Source of the DNA: Amarolinea sp964580725
Lineage (GTDB): Bacteria; Chloroflexota; Anaerolineae; SSC4; Amarolineaceae
Reading direction: 5' to 3'
Assembly: GCA_964580725.1 (NCBI GenBank)
Contig: CAZOLV010000003.1
Location: 1 to 64,000, forward strand
DNA: 64,000 bases
Made by a program: the position numbers and the translations under genes
Part shown: piece after piece, positions 41,701 through 52,121 of the stretch
Layout of the letters: every line of letters starts with the position of its first letter
Position numbering within the stretch: the first letter of the stretch is position 1
Notes under the pieces: generated by a model
Told to the model about the DNA's origin: nothing
Database searches by the model: none
The model's input: only the letters and a program-made list of their open reading frames with translations

Positions 41701-43555
41701 CGGCGGGCAGGCGAGCCGCGGCCTCGCCGGCGGTCACCATGACGCGCTGGCCTGTTTCCAGCGCCTGGCGCAGGCCGCTGCCCTCGATGTCCACCAGTAG
41801 CGTCAGTCCTTTGACCGCCGTCTCGACCGGGGTCGGCTTGAGCTTACCGCTGCGCAGCTTTGTCAGATACCCGGCCAGGTCGAGACCTCGTTTCTTGTCG
41901 TGCTCCCAACTCTTGCGCGCCGCCCGGCGTTCGAACTGGCCAATGCCCATCGCACCGCACAGATTGGGGCTTTCCTGGCGGCGCAGAAAGAGCATCGCCC
42001 GGTTGAAGCCAAGCCCATACTCAGCGGTCGCCGCCGTCAAGACGGCGTGCCAGAAGAAGTCCCCGTTTTCCTCGACCAGGCTGGCAAACTCGGCGCCAAA
42101 ACGCTGTAAGACGGACAGCCGTGCGGCCAGCGTGGCTTGTTTTTCCTTGATCCAGGCCGCCTGAATGGCGCCCGCAATTGCAGCGGCCACGCGCGTCAGG
42201 AGGCGCGCCTGGTCTGGCGTAAAGGCGTAGTGTTGGCGATAGTCCTGCACCGCCACCGCCCCGATGGCGTGGTCAGCCACGCGCAGCGGGACGCCCAACC
42301 AGCTCTTTGCTTTCCGTCCCCGGCGCTGCATGTTGTGGTCTTTGAGATAGGCGCCGGTGCCTGTGGGCAGATCGAGCGGCGAGTTGCTGGCGATGACCTG
42401 GCTGACCAGGCCATGATCGAGCGGCTCCCAACGGCGGCGCCAGCGTTCGTCCTCTTCGAACTGCAAACGAAATTCGAGACGGCCGATCTCGTCATCTTTC
42501 AAGACGAGCATGAAGTTGCAGACAGCCATGAAGCCGCCGATTTGCCCGCGCAGGTCGAGCAGCAGGTCGTCGAGGTTGTCGGCGGCGTGCGAGGTGATCT
42601 GTTGGCCGATGCGGTTCAACAGATCAAGCTCGTTGCTCTTCTGCTGCTCCAGTTCGAAGAGATGGGCCTTCTCGATGGCCACCGCTGCCTGGCGACCAAA
42701 GACGCTGATGAGCTTGCGCTGCTCGCTCGAATAGCGCTGCGGCCGCTCGCCGTTATCCAGCAGCAGCAACGCCAACAGCCGCTCGCCAGAACGCAGCGCC
42801 ATGCCCGCCCAATCGCCCACCGGTGTCCTGAAATCGTCCGGATACTCGCGCTCCAGGTCGGTGAGGCCAAGTTCAGGACCGTCGAAGAAGACGGCCTCGA
42901 CGCTGGCGATGATGCGCTGCCCATAGGCCGACTTGCCGGCCGGCAGTTTGATCGGCCAATGCCTGTCGAGTTCTGGGCTGCCGACATGCGCCGCCAACTC
43001 CAGCGTGGCGTTGTCGGGCGAAACCCACCAGAGCCGGGCGCGCTGAAATCCAAGCTGTTGGCCACCCCGCACAATGGCGTCGGCAACCTGCTGTTTGGAC
43101 GTCGCCCGCTGCGACGCTTCGGCCATGTCCATCAGCACGGTCAGCCAGTTGCGTTCGCGCCGGATGCTGCGCTGCTGTTTCAACCGGCGCAGTTTCAGGC
43201 GCAAATCACTTGGTACGACCGGTTTGGTGAAGTAGTGGTCCGCCCCCATCTCGGACGCCCGCCGTCCCGTTTCATCGTCGTCGTAGCCGGTGAAGACGAT
43301 GGTATCGGCGTCGAGATGGAGCTTTTGCAACTCCTGCATGAGGGTGATGCCGTCCATCTCGGCCTTCAGATTGACGTCAATCAGGAAGACATCGAACACG
43401 GCGCCAGGCGTCTGGGCAACGGCCAGCGCCTCCGCCGGCGTCATCACGCCCTGCACGTCGAAGACGAGAGCGTCGCCGTCGCGTACGCGCTGCAAGTTCT
43501 CCAACACGATCTGCACGAAAGTTGGATCGTCGTCTACCAGTAAAATACGTAGCAT
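38714..43555 (-). CDS. Hybrid sensor kinase: receiver, seven GAF domains, histidine kinase
   Basis: A 1613-residue cytoplasmic protein without membrane segments. The N-terminal receiver domain (ILLVDDDPTFV...VFLIDVNLKAEMDG...FTKPV) is followed by seven consecutive GAF-type sensor domains, separated by coiled linkers. The kinase end has a phosphoacceptor-type helix AAELAHEANREIGYI, N-box VLRNAIEAM, G1 DTGPGIP and G2 GYGLLLVHSL. AGGAG precedes the ATG, directly after the 8-bp repeat tract. It lies upstream of and overlaps the receiver-phosphotransferase gene, its probable partner. Ligands of the GAF domains are unknown. Confidence 0.9.
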   Translation of the reverse strand: MLRILLVDDDPTFVQIVLENLQRVRDGDALVFDVQGVMTPAEALAVAQTPGAVFDVFLIDVNLKAEMDGITLMQELQKLHLDADTIVFTGYDDDETGRRASEMGADHYFTKPVVPSDLRLKLRRLKQQRSIRRERNWLTVLMDMAEASQRATSKQQVADAIVRGGQQLGFQRARLWWVSPDNATLELAAHVGSPELDRHWPIKLPAGKSAYGQRIIASVEAVFFDGPELGLTDLEREYPDDFRTPVGDWAGMALRSGERLLALLLLDNGERPQRYSSEQRKLISVFGRQAAVAIEKAHLFELEQQKSNELDLLNRIGQQITSHAADNLDDLLLDLRGQIGGFMAVCNFMLVLKDDEIGRLEFRLQFEEDERWRRRWEPLDHGLVSQVIASNSPLDLPTGTGAYLKDHNMQRRGRKAKSWLGVPLRVADHAIGAVAVQDYRQHYAFTPDQARLLTRVAAAIAGAIQAAWIKEKQATLAARLSVLQRFGAEFASLVEENGDFFWHAVLTAATAEYGLGFNRAMLFLRRQESPNLCGAMGIGQFERRAARKSWEHDKKRGLDLAGYLTKLRSGKLKPTPVETAVKGLTLLVDIEGSGLRQALETGQRVMVTAGEAAARLPAAFVQAFGAADYAIVPLRAGKRALGVLVVDNVHNGYAFSAELLEQLETMLTQAALIHRNVRQRQIRDLIVDTNTQVVSQAAQAPLDETLQRICQAAAQVTEADIVVIYPLRTDGRYDTSAVTGVGLQVQKQLTNKPRQRGVTAHVLNRGVLVIPDVQLETVVFNNKPLPQHSFIVREQVQAFIGVRVKDAVSGEAVGALYFNYRHARPFDERDRRVVEMFAGMAATAIATYRQAASTRTDLHAARESGEASRLELLELQRVLEESLVADAAEEKLIPVVLRAAHALLDQPDARIALLLRDWIPPADQEGEPREIQRQFFLDRSGEQRGRKEANVLRGISGLALQTGEIQLVNDIEQDERGQLYYSANGLNGKARSALDVPIRSGRRVTGVLNAESPRTGAFDEADGAMFDRLTKMAALAFDNVRRQSHLRALADAAKAMTRPTERQATLDAIIQATRSIAPDLSAVTVWYRNPEDARIWFGSHYGVKNVKAIRQRPPEADSVVARIMQRTEPLWAENALAEPALGHRFVVEEHIVSCGALPLRLDEEPIGVIFLNYRTLHDFSSEEKAIFPLLAEIAAVSLQDAMLYHRVQQEQKRLQHALDVTAAVGTTLSLPETLTRIMQELARIYPSATPCVMLHNDVDQTLDFAKPSLEFYRIDNPDYAGVSSLPLDGPGLCVQTARRSLATEESALDVYPTIHGLPNYLPLIQSTASQMNIGLLSSDRRLLGVLVLESSDENAFLEEKDTALVRGIAQQISLAIERAAESARLRFKTTVASRTSWAAELAHEANREIGYIRNRAYWISDEEHSLAEIRGYVSEIEASAKRLARAVQSDRDAMSREKQVLSLESPLKRWLREIVTDEFPGITVRCADDWAEVKVQAHPETLQRAVRHVLRNAIEAMQRQGEICCWLDSAAGDMVEIHLADTGPGIPSEIRPLLGYEPQSTKGDERGYGLLLVHSLVEDMGGNLLIPKTSRTCGAEVILRLPLYVESSAEEAT

Positions 43556-43568
43556 GGGGACTCCTGAT

Positions 43569-43789
43569 TCTCACGATCTCACGATCTCACGATCTCACGA
43601 TCTCACGATCTCACGATCTCACGATCTCACGNNNNNNNNNNNNNNNNNNNNNNNNNNNNNNNNNNNNNNNNNNNNNNNNNNNNNNNNNNNNNNNNNNNNN
43701 NNNNNNNNNNNNNNNNNNNNNNNNNNNNNNNTCTCACGATCTCACGATCTCACGATCTCACGATCTCACGATCTCACGATCTCACGATC
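43569..43789. repeat. 8-bp tandem repeat tract interrupted by a 100-N gap
   Basis: The unit TCTCACGA repeats without error at 43569-43631 (nearly 8 copies) and 43732-43789 (over 7 copies). Bases 43632-43731 are N. The last 55 bases before and first 55 after the gap are identical, so the true copy number is unknown. The tract fills the space between the two kinase genes and includes the stop codon of the S1-kinase gene. On the coding (minus) strand each unit reads GTGAGATC. Confidence 0.9.
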
Positions 43790-46055
43790 GAAACGGCAGC
43801 TCGATGCAAAAGCTGCTGCCCCAGTGCAGATGGCTGGCCCGCACGTAGATGCGCCCGCCCAACGACTCGATCAGGCTGCGGCTGATGTGCAGTCCCAGAC
43901 CGCTGCCATCCTTGCGCGTGGTGTAACCGAGTTGGAAGATCTGCTCCCACAGGCGGCGGTGAATACCCGGCCCATCGTCCTCCACGTGGATGCAGACCAT
44001 GCGTTCGTCGGCGCTGCCCTTGTCTTCGAAGGAGATGCGCACGCGGCCTCCCTCTTTGGGCCGCCACTGCGCAATCTGTTGGATGGCGTTCAGAACGACA
44101 TTGTGCAGAACCTGCCGCACCAGGGTCGTTTGCGTGCGCGTAAATGTCAATCGCTCCGGCGCTTCCACTTGAAGTTTGACGCGGTGCTGCTGCGCCACGT
44201 CCTGCGTCAAATCAACGACTTCGGTCGCCAGCTCGCTCAACAACGTGACGCCCGCTTCCTGCTCGACCCTGGTCATTTTGCCAAACAGCTTGGCTGTGTG
44301 GACGAGGGCGCGCACAGCCTGCGCCAGATGATCGAGTGACCGGTGCGCGTCGTGAAATTCTCTTGCAAGTTCGGCCGGCGCCAGGCCAGACGCCGGTCTG
44401 GGATCGGCAAGCGCCCGATCCAGGCTCGTGAACTGCTGTTGTAACGTGTCCAGGGCAAAGCTCACCGGGCTGAGGCGGTGGTTCACCTCATGGATCAGGG
44501 CGCGTGACAGTTGACCGAGCAGCGCCAGCCGCTGCATCTCGCCGGCTCGCTGCAGAAAGCTCTGCCGTTCGAGGATTCCAGCCAGAATCTGGGCGGCTGC
44601 TTCAACTGCTTCCTCATCGGCGACGCTAAAGAAGTCCTGTCTGGTGTGAAAAATGAAAACGGCGGCCTGGGTGGGAAGGTTGGTGTGAATCGGCGCACCG
44701 ATACAACTGGTAAACGACAGCAGCGGCAGCAGGTAACGAAAGCGCGCCTTGTCCGTGTTCTGTGCGCTGCCTGTGCGGATGCGCTGCTTGTTTTCGGTCG
44801 CATCACGCACGGGGCTGCGGATCAGCCCAGGCAGCGCCTGCGCATCGGTGGGCAGCCGGCCGCGTTGGGCCAGGATGTCTATCCGTCGCTCCACCGGGTC
44901 GAGCGAGAAGACGATCGCTTTCAAGGCATGCGTGCGCGTCAGCAGAGCTTGCAGCGTCGTTTGCAGCGCACGGGTATCGTGGGCGCTGTCGCTGGCCAGA
45001 GAGTCCACCGGCGCCAGCGCCGCGTCGGGCGCTTGTCTGGCCGCCGGCGTCGCCATTTCCTTGAATTCTTTGTTGAGGACATCGAGAAGTTCGGCGGGCA
45101 GCAGCGGTTTGAGAAGCAGTTCGACGCCCTGCCGCTCCAATGCGCCGATCTCGGCTTGATACTCATCGGCGCGGCTCCAATCGGTCATCATGACGGCCCG
45201 CAGCCCGATCTGCTGCGCCAGCAAGCGGCGGATCGTCTCTGCCCCGTCCATACCGGGCAGCCCCAGATCAACCAGGGCGATATCGGGACGCTCATCGGCG
45301 GCGTCTTGCGCCTCTTCGCCGCTGCCCACAGCAACGACAGTCTGACCGGCGCGGCGCAGCCAGTCGGCCAGCGCGTCGCGCTGATCGGTGTCATCCTCGA
45401 CCACCAGAAAGCGGCGCGGCGCTTGCTCGGTCAGCAGTTCGATCGGCAGCTTCGATGGCTCGGCGGCGCTTACCGGAGCGCTGGGGCGCCTGCTCGGCGG
45501 CGCCGGCGGCTTGTGCGCGGCGTCCTCGACATGCGCCCAGCGTCGCTCCATCAGACCCAACAGGCTCAGGCCGACCCTGCGCTCCGCTTCTTCCACCGAC
45601 TCGACGACGGTTTTGACCCAATCGCCCGGCCACAAGAGATCGGCGGGCGCTCCGCCCGCGCCGGGCGGCATCCTGGAAACGTGCAGCAGGCCGGTCACCC
45701 CGGCCGGAAGTTCGATGAAGGCGCCGTAGTTCTCCACGTTGGTCACAACGCCATTCACCAGTTGCCCCCGCTGGAGGTGCAGAGAAATGTCCTGCCAGGA
45801 GTTCTGCTCGATCTGTCTCAGGCTCAACTCGAAGCGGCCATCATCGCGCCGGCGAATGACCATGGCCCGCAGCCATTGGCCAGGCCTGTACATCTCTCGC
45901 CAGGCGTCTGGCGCGGCTTCGAAGGACGACCTGATTTCGCGCAACCGGATGACGCCCGCGGCGTCCTGACCACTCACCTCGACCAGCAGGCCGCCGGCGA
46001 TCACCCGTCTGACTTTTACATTGACAATCTGCCCGATGCCTGGTTCTGCGTCCAT
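43782..46055 (-). CDS. S1 RNA-binding/receiver/GAF/histidine kinase fusion
   Basis: A 757-residue cytoplasmic protein. Two S1 RNA-binding domains (about 7-82 and 96-166; VTNVENYGAFIELPAGVTGLLHVSRM is typical) are followed by a Pro-rich linker and a receiver domain (about 214-335, phosphoacceptor D263 in LVDLGLPGMDG). A GAF-like domain and a histidine kinase complete the chain, with phosphoacceptor His in ALIHEVNHRLSPV, G1 EDDGPGI and G2 GSGLGLHISRSL. The frame opens earlier, but a TTGCGG-N17-TATAAT promoter overlaps those codons, so the ATG at 46055 is the start. S1 domains on a histidine kinase are rare and suggest RNA or ribosome sensing (inference). Confidence 0.9.
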   Translation of the reverse strand: MDAEPGIGQIVNVKVRRVIAGGLLVEVSGQDAAGVIRLREIRSSFEAAPDAWREMYRPGQWLRAMVIRRRDDGRFELSLRQIEQNSWQDISLHLQRGQLVNGVVTNVENYGAFIELPAGVTGLLHVSRMPPGAGGAPADLLWPGDWVKTVVESVEEAERRVGLSLLGLMERRWAHVEDAAHKPPAPPSRRPSAPVSAAEPSKLPIELLTEQAPRRFLVVEDDTDQRDALADWLRRAGQTVVAVGSGEEAQDAADERPDIALVDLGLPGMDGAETIRRLLAQQIGLRAVMMTDWSRADEYQAEIGALERQGVELLLKPLLPAELLDVLNKEFKEMATPAARQAPDAALAPVDSLASDSAHDTRALQTTLQALLTRTHALKAIVFSLDPVERRIDILAQRGRLPTDAQALPGLIRSPVRDATENKQRIRTGSAQNTDKARFRYLLPLLSFTSCIGAPIHTNLPTQAAVFIFHTRQDFFSVADEEAVEAAAQILAGILERQSFLQRAGEMQRLALLGQLSRALIHEVNHRLSPVSFALDTLQQQFTSLDRALADPRPASGLAPAELAREFHDAHRSLDHLAQAVRALVHTAKLFGKMTRVEQEAGVTLLSELATEVVDLTQDVAQQHRVKLQVEAPERLTFTRTQTTLVRQVLHNVVLNAIQQIAQWRPKEGGRVRISFEDKGSADERMVCIHVEDDGPGIHRRLWEQIFQLGYTTRKDGSGLGLHISRSLIESLGGRIYVRASHLHWGSSFCIELPFRS

Positions 46056-46158
46056 GCTGCTGCCTAACAGTCGGCTCTTGCCAATACCGCACTCGATCGT
46101 GGAGGATTGATTGGATTGAAGGAAAGACCCACTCCGGCCCGGCGCCGAAGTCGCGTCC

Positions 46159-46187
46159 ATTATAGCCAACTTCCCGCCAGACCGCAA
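46159..46187 (-). promoter_or_regulatory. Promoter of the signalling cluster
   Basis: On the minus strand, -35 TTGCGG (46182-46187), a 17-bp spacer and a perfect -10 TATAAT (46159-46164) lie about 100 bases before the S1-kinase start. This promoter probably drives at least the first gene of the cluster. Confidence 0.75.
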
Positions 46188-46199
46188 ACCGATGCAGAC

Positions 46200-46237
46200 G
46201 CAAATAATTTGCATTTGCCCATGCGCTATGCTACACT
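46200..46237 (+). promoter_or_regulatory. Divergent promoter of the glycan cluster with overlapping palindrome
   Basis: On the plus strand, -35 TTGCAT (46209-46214), 17 bp and -10 TACACT (46232-46237) form a good sigma-70 promoter. A perfect inverted repeat GCAAAT-A-ATTTGC (46200-46212) overlaps its -35 and lies 12 bases from the -35 of the divergent signalling-cluster promoter. One regulator bound here could control both directions. Transcription would start near 46244. Confidence 0.65.
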
Positions 46238-46243
46238 TGGCGC

Positions 46244-46516
46244 CATACGACGCCCCCAGCGAACGTCTTCGACCGCCGCTCCCAACGGACGTTCTAATCG
46301 CCGACGCGACAACCCCTGTTTACGCTCTTGAATGTCAGCACGATGCCGTGCCTCACACGTTCATCCCATTGACGCGCGTCTGTCGAAGCAAGTTGCTCCA
46401 ACGCGCCGCATGATCACGGTCTCCTGGTTGCAGCCGATGCGGTTGACAGCCCGGCGGCGCTTTCCCGCCCACGATCATGCGGCGCCAGCAGTCACGATCT
46501 CGACCCAACCAACGCC
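46244..46516 (+). other. Long leader upstream of the acyltransferase gene
   Basis: About 270 bases lie between the predicted start site and the first glycan gene. Short open frames here show no recognisable protein and no ribosome binding site. No clear terminator or riboswitch motif was found by eye. I see nothing else supportable. Confidence 0.35.
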
Positions 46517-47269
46517 ATGAACACCGCCCACCCGGCAGCCAGCGCCGGTCTCAAACTCTACCTGGCACGCCAGGCCAGCAGTCCAGCGCGCTATCTGCTC
46601 GAACAGACGCTCATGGCCTGCGTCGGCTGGATTCCCACCGTCCTCGGCGTTGCCCTGCGCGCAGTCGTCTACCGCTTGATGCTGCGCATGGATGGCCTGG
46701 CCGCCATCGAAAACCAGGTGCGCCTACGCTTCGCCGACCACATCCATCTAGGACGCGGCGTCTATCTCGATCAAGGCGTCTATCTGCACGCCTGCCCCGC
46801 CGGCATCCGCCTCGGCGACGACACCTTCGTCATGCACGGCAGCGTCCTGCACGTCTACAACTTCCGCCAACTGCCGCACGCCTTCATCCACATTGGCCGC
46901 CGCAGCTTGATCGGAGAGATGAACGTGCTGCGCGGGCAGGGCGGCATCACCATCGGCGATCGCGTCTACACCGCCCCCCTGGTACAGATTCTGGCCGTCA
47001 ACCATGTCTTCGACGACCCCGCTCGGCCCATCATCGAACAAGGTATCACCGCCGCCGGCATCGTCATCGAAGACGACGTCTGGATTGGCGCTGGCGCCAT
47101 CATCACCGATGGTGTGCGCATCGGCCAGGGCGCCGTTGTCGCCGCCGGCGCCGTCGTCACCCATGATGTCGCCCCGCACACCGTCGTCGGCGGAACCCCT
47201 GCGCGTCTCTTGACCGACCTGACCACGGCCCAACGGCCGCCGTCGCACGAACCGATCTATCATCTCTAA
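46517..47269 (+). CDS. Left-handed beta-helix acyltransferase
   Basis: A 250-residue protein of the NodL/WbbJ/serine-acetyltransferase class. Hexapeptide repeats run through the middle and C-terminus (IHIGRRSLIGEMNV, ITIGDRVYTAPLV, IVIEDDVWIGAGAIITDGVRIGQGAVVAAGAVV), ending with the family's VVGGTPARLL. The conserved catalytic His is in ILAVNHVF. The N-terminal 60 residues are hydrophobic and may associate with the membrane. It probably O-acetylates a sugar of the cluster's polysaccharide. No clear ribosome binding site precedes the ATG, so the start is somewhat uncertain. Confidence 0.87.
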   Translation: MNTAHPAASAGLKLYLARQASSPARYLLEQTLMACVGWIPTVLGVALRAVVYRLMLRMDGLAAIENQVRLRFADHIHLGRGVYLDQGVYLHACPAGIRLGDDTFVMHGSVLHVYNFRQLPHAFIHIGRRSLIGEMNVLRGQGGITIGDRVYTAPLVQILAVNHVFDDPARPIIEQGITAAGIVIEDDVWIGAGAIITDGVRIGQGAVVAAGAVVTHDVAPHTVVGGTPARLLTDLTTAQRPPSHEPIYHL

Positions 47270-47297
47270 CCACCGTCTCTGAAACGATGATGCAACC

Positions 47298-48569
47298 ATG
47301 ACCATACTCTCCGTCGTCATCCCCGCCTACAACGAACAAGACGCCATTACCGACGTCATGCAGCGTGTGCTCGCCGTGCGCCCGGCCCTGGCCGAGGTCG
47401 GCGTTGACAGCCTGGAGTTGATCGTCGTGGATGACGGTTCCAGAGACCGCACCGCCGAACTGGTCGCTGCGACCGCCGATGTGCGCCTGATTCGTCATGC
47501 CCGCAACGGCGGCTACGGCGCCGCCCTCAAGACCGGCTTCGCCGCCGCCCAGGGCGAATGGATCGGCTTTCTCGACGCCGACGGCACCTATCCCCCGGAG
47601 CATTTCCCGCAGCTCTACACCGCCGCCGCCGCACAGCAGGCCGACATCGTCATCGCCTCGCGCATGGCCGGCGCACAGAGCCAGATGCCCGCCGTGCGCC
47701 GTTTGGGCAACCTCCTCTTTGCCCTCCTGGTCAGCCTGGTCAGCGGGCAGCGCATCACCGACTCGGCCAGCGGCATGCGTCTCTTCAAGAAATCCATCCT
47801 GGCGCAGCTCTACCCCCTGCCCGACGGCCTCAACCTCACCCCCGTCATGAGCACCCGCGCCTTGCACGAACACCTGCGCATGATCGAAGTCCCCATCCCC
47901 TACGCCGAGCGCGTCGGGCGCTCCAAGCTCAACGTCGCCCGCGACGGCGCCCGCTTTGCTCAGTCCATCGTCTGGACCGCTCTCAGCTATAACCCCGTGC
48001 GTCTGCTTGGCCTGCTCGGCCTGACCGCCCTCACCGTGACGCTGTTGATTGGCGCCGCCCTGCTCGGTATGCGCCTGCAGGGTGTTGTCCAGCTTGGCGC
48101 CTGGGGCGTCTTTGCCCTCTTCTCGGCCCTCGTCCTGGCCGTCGCCGGCGTCAGCCTCTTTGCCCTCGGCGCCATGTTCAACTACCTGGTGGGCATCTTC
48201 TACCAGCGTCCCATTCGCCAGGGCCTCTTTGGCCGCCCCCTCTTCGATCCGCCGCTCGACCGCCACTTCTGGTGGCTTGGCCTGTTGGCCCTGGCCGCTG
48301 GCCTGGCGCTCGCCCTGCTCAGCCTCTCCCTCAGCCTTGACGGTTGGCCCCTGGAACGGCTCTGGTTCTGGCAACTGCTGGCGGCCTTGGGCAGCCTGAT
48401 TGGCCTGCAACTCGTCATCAGTTGGTTCATCATGCGGGCGCTGGAAGAGTTGAGCCAGCGCCAGGCGCGCGTCGCCAGCGATCTCGCCGGACGGCCCCTC
48501 CTGCCCGCATCACCGCCGCCCGCCTCCCCGCCCCCTGGCGAGCCAACGCCCGCCTCCCCGCCTGCCTGA
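47298..48569 (+). CDS. GT2 glycosyltransferase with C-terminal membrane segments
   Basis: A 423-residue enzyme of the dolichyl-phosphate-mannose-synthase-like GT2 group. The GT-A domain (1-230) has SVVIPAYNEQDAI, VVDDGSRDRTAEL and the DxD-like FLDADGTYPPE. Four hydrophobic helices follow (about 235-390). It ends with a low-complexity tail PASPPPASPPPGEPTPASPP. It probably transfers sugar to a polyprenyl-phosphate carrier for glycan assembly. It follows the acyltransferase by 28 bp and precedes the radical SAM gene by 11 bp. Confidence 0.9.
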   Translation: MTILSVVIPAYNEQDAITDVMQRVLAVRPALAEVGVDSLELIVVDDGSRDRTAELVAATADVRLIRHARNGGYGAALKTGFAAAQGEWIGFLDADGTYPPEHFPQLYTAAAAQQADIVIASRMAGAQSQMPAVRRLGNLLFALLVSLVSGQRITDSASGMRLFKKSILAQLYPLPDGLNLTPVMSTRALHEHLRMIEVPIPYAERVGRSKLNVARDGARFAQSIVWTALSYNPVRLLGLLGLTALTVTLLIGAALLGMRLQGVVQLGAWGVFALFSALVLAVAGVSLFALGAMFNYLVGIFYQRPIRQGLFGRPLFDPPLDRHFWWLGLLALAAGLALALLSLSLSLDGWPLERLWFWQLLAALGSLIGLQLVISWFIMRALEELSQRQARVASDLAGRPLLPASPPPASPPPGEPTPASPPA

Positions 48570-48580
48570 CCGAGGTACCC

Positions 48581-50295
<1,715 letters not shown>

Positions 50296-50299
<4 letters not shown>

Positions 50300-52080
50300 A
50301 GGCCGCCCGCACCGATCACGTCAGCCGCATCGCCCTGCTCGATCTCGCCGCCGCCTGCCTGGCCGGCGCACTTTGGTATCTCTGGCCGCAGCTTGGCCCC
50401 TGGCCGCTGCTCCTCGTCCTGTTCGGACAGGCCGCCCGCATCGTCGCCACCGGCGTCTGGCTGCCGCACACTCGCTTTGCTACGCCCCTGGCCCTCTTTC
50501 TGGCCACCGCGCTATTTGGCGCCAGCATCGCCTACAACCCGGCGCTCGCCTGGGCCAAGTTCTGGGTCATCGTCGGCGGCGTTGCCCTCTACACCGCCCT
50601 GGCCGTCACGCCCGACCAGGTCGCCGTGGCGCCTGCCTGGCAGAGGCTCGTCGGCGCACCGCTCATTGCCCCGCGCCGCCTGCTCATCGCCAGCCTGGTC
50701 AGCCTTCTCGCCCTTTACTTTCTGTTCACCAACGACTGGGCGCGCTGGCAGGGCAAGCTGCCCCTGCTCGACCCGCTGCTCGCCTGGTTGGCCGCCTGGC
50801 AGCCTACTCTGCCCGGCCACCGGCTGCACCCCAACGTCGCCGGCGGGCTGCTGGCCGCTCTGCTGCCGCTGCAAGTCGTCGCCCTGGCGCACACCTCCCG
50901 CCGCCTGCGACTCTGGCTGCTGGTCCTCACCGCCGTCGCTCTGCTGCTGACCCTCTCGCGCGGCGCTTGGGCCGCCCTCGCCATTTCGGCCAGCTTTTGG
51001 TGGTTTTGGCCGCGCGGCCGCTCCTGGCTCATGCGCCTCTCGCCCTCGACACGCCGCGCCGCCCTGGCCTTGCTGCTGGCCGCCGCCCTGCTGTTCATCG
51101 TCGGCGCCGCCCAACGCTGGTATCCCCTGCCGGATGCCGTCGCCAACCGTCTGGTCATCTGGCGCAATAGCCTTGACCTGGCCAACGACTATTTCTTCAC
51201 CGGCCTGGGGCTGGACAGTTTCGAGATGGCCTACTCCAGCTACGTCATGCTGCTGCATGTCGGCTATCAAGTGCACAGCCACAACATCCTGCTCAACCTC
51301 TGGCTGGAGCAGGGCCTGCCTGGCCTGGGCGCCTTCCTCTGGCTGTTGTGGGCGCTCTGGCGGCAACCGTCGGCCTCGCCCTGGCGCGCCGCTGCCCTCA
51401 TTTCCGCTGGCGTCATCCTGCTGCACGGTCAGGTAGATGACGCCTTCTACGGCAGCCGCGCCGTCTTGCTCCTCTTTCTTCCCTGGGCGCTGCTGGCCTC
51501 CCCGCTGCCCCCTTCCGCCGACCCGCCGCCATCCGCCGGACTGTGGGTAGCCGAGCGCACCTACATCCTGGCGGCACTTTTACTGGCCGGCGCCGGCCTC
51601 ATGCTGCTGCCGGCCACGCGTGCGCAGTTCCAGGCCAACCTGGGCGCTCTCCGTCAAACCCGCGCCGAACTGAGCATCTACCAGTGGCCGCAAGTGCCGT
51701 TGCAGGACGAATTGCGCCGCAGCGGCGCCGCCAATTTGGGGCCGGCCGAGGCCAGCTTCCACGCTGCCCTGGCCCTCGACAGTCGCAACGTCACCGCCAA
51801 CCGGCGCCTCGGCCAGATCGAACTCGCCCGCGGCCAGTATGACCTGGGCTGCGACCACATTGCAACCGCCCACACCGCCGCCCCTCGCCAGCGCGCCCTA
51901 CGCCAACTTCTGGGCGAATGTGAAGCCTTGCAAGGCCAGATCACGCGCGCCGCCCGCCTCTGGCGCACCGTTGACCCGAGTCAGGGTCAGCTCGCCCTGC
52001 GCAAATGGTGGTACGACCACATCGGCGAACCGGGCAACGCCGCCCTCATCGGACAGGCCGCCAATCAGAGCAAGCCATAG
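50296..52080 (+). CDS. O-antigen ligase/polymerase-like membrane protein with C-terminal TPR
   Basis: A 594-residue protein with about ten transmembrane helices. The Wzy_C/O-antigen ligase features are visible: GHRLHPNVAGGLLAALLPLQ, TLSRGAWAALAIS and QVHSHNILLNLWLEQGLPGLGAF. The last 130 residues contain TPR-like helices (NLGPAEASFHAALALDSRNVTANRRLGQIELARGQYDLG). The start is GTG at 50296, overlapping the radical SAM stop. It should polymerise or attach the cluster's glycan at the membrane's outer face. Confidence 0.87.
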
Positions 52081-52121
52081 CCTGTATAGAACTGGGGCCA
52101 ACCCCAGAATTTGGACCTAGA

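Noticed and set aside
40256..43543. Long plus-strand open frames of 514 and 468 codons
   Set aside because: Both are antisense to the seven-GAF kinase and show no domain similarity.
43569..43789. Possible CRISPR or REP cluster
   Set aside because: The period is 8 bp with no spacers or dyad symmetry; it is a microsatellite.
46056..46214. Longer N-terminus for the S1-kinase
   Set aside because: A near-consensus promoter (46159-46187) lies inside the extra codons, so transcription starts after them.
46192..46413. Short plus-strand frame of 73 codons between the divergent clusters
   Set aside because: It overlaps both promoters and has no ribosome binding site or recognisable protein.
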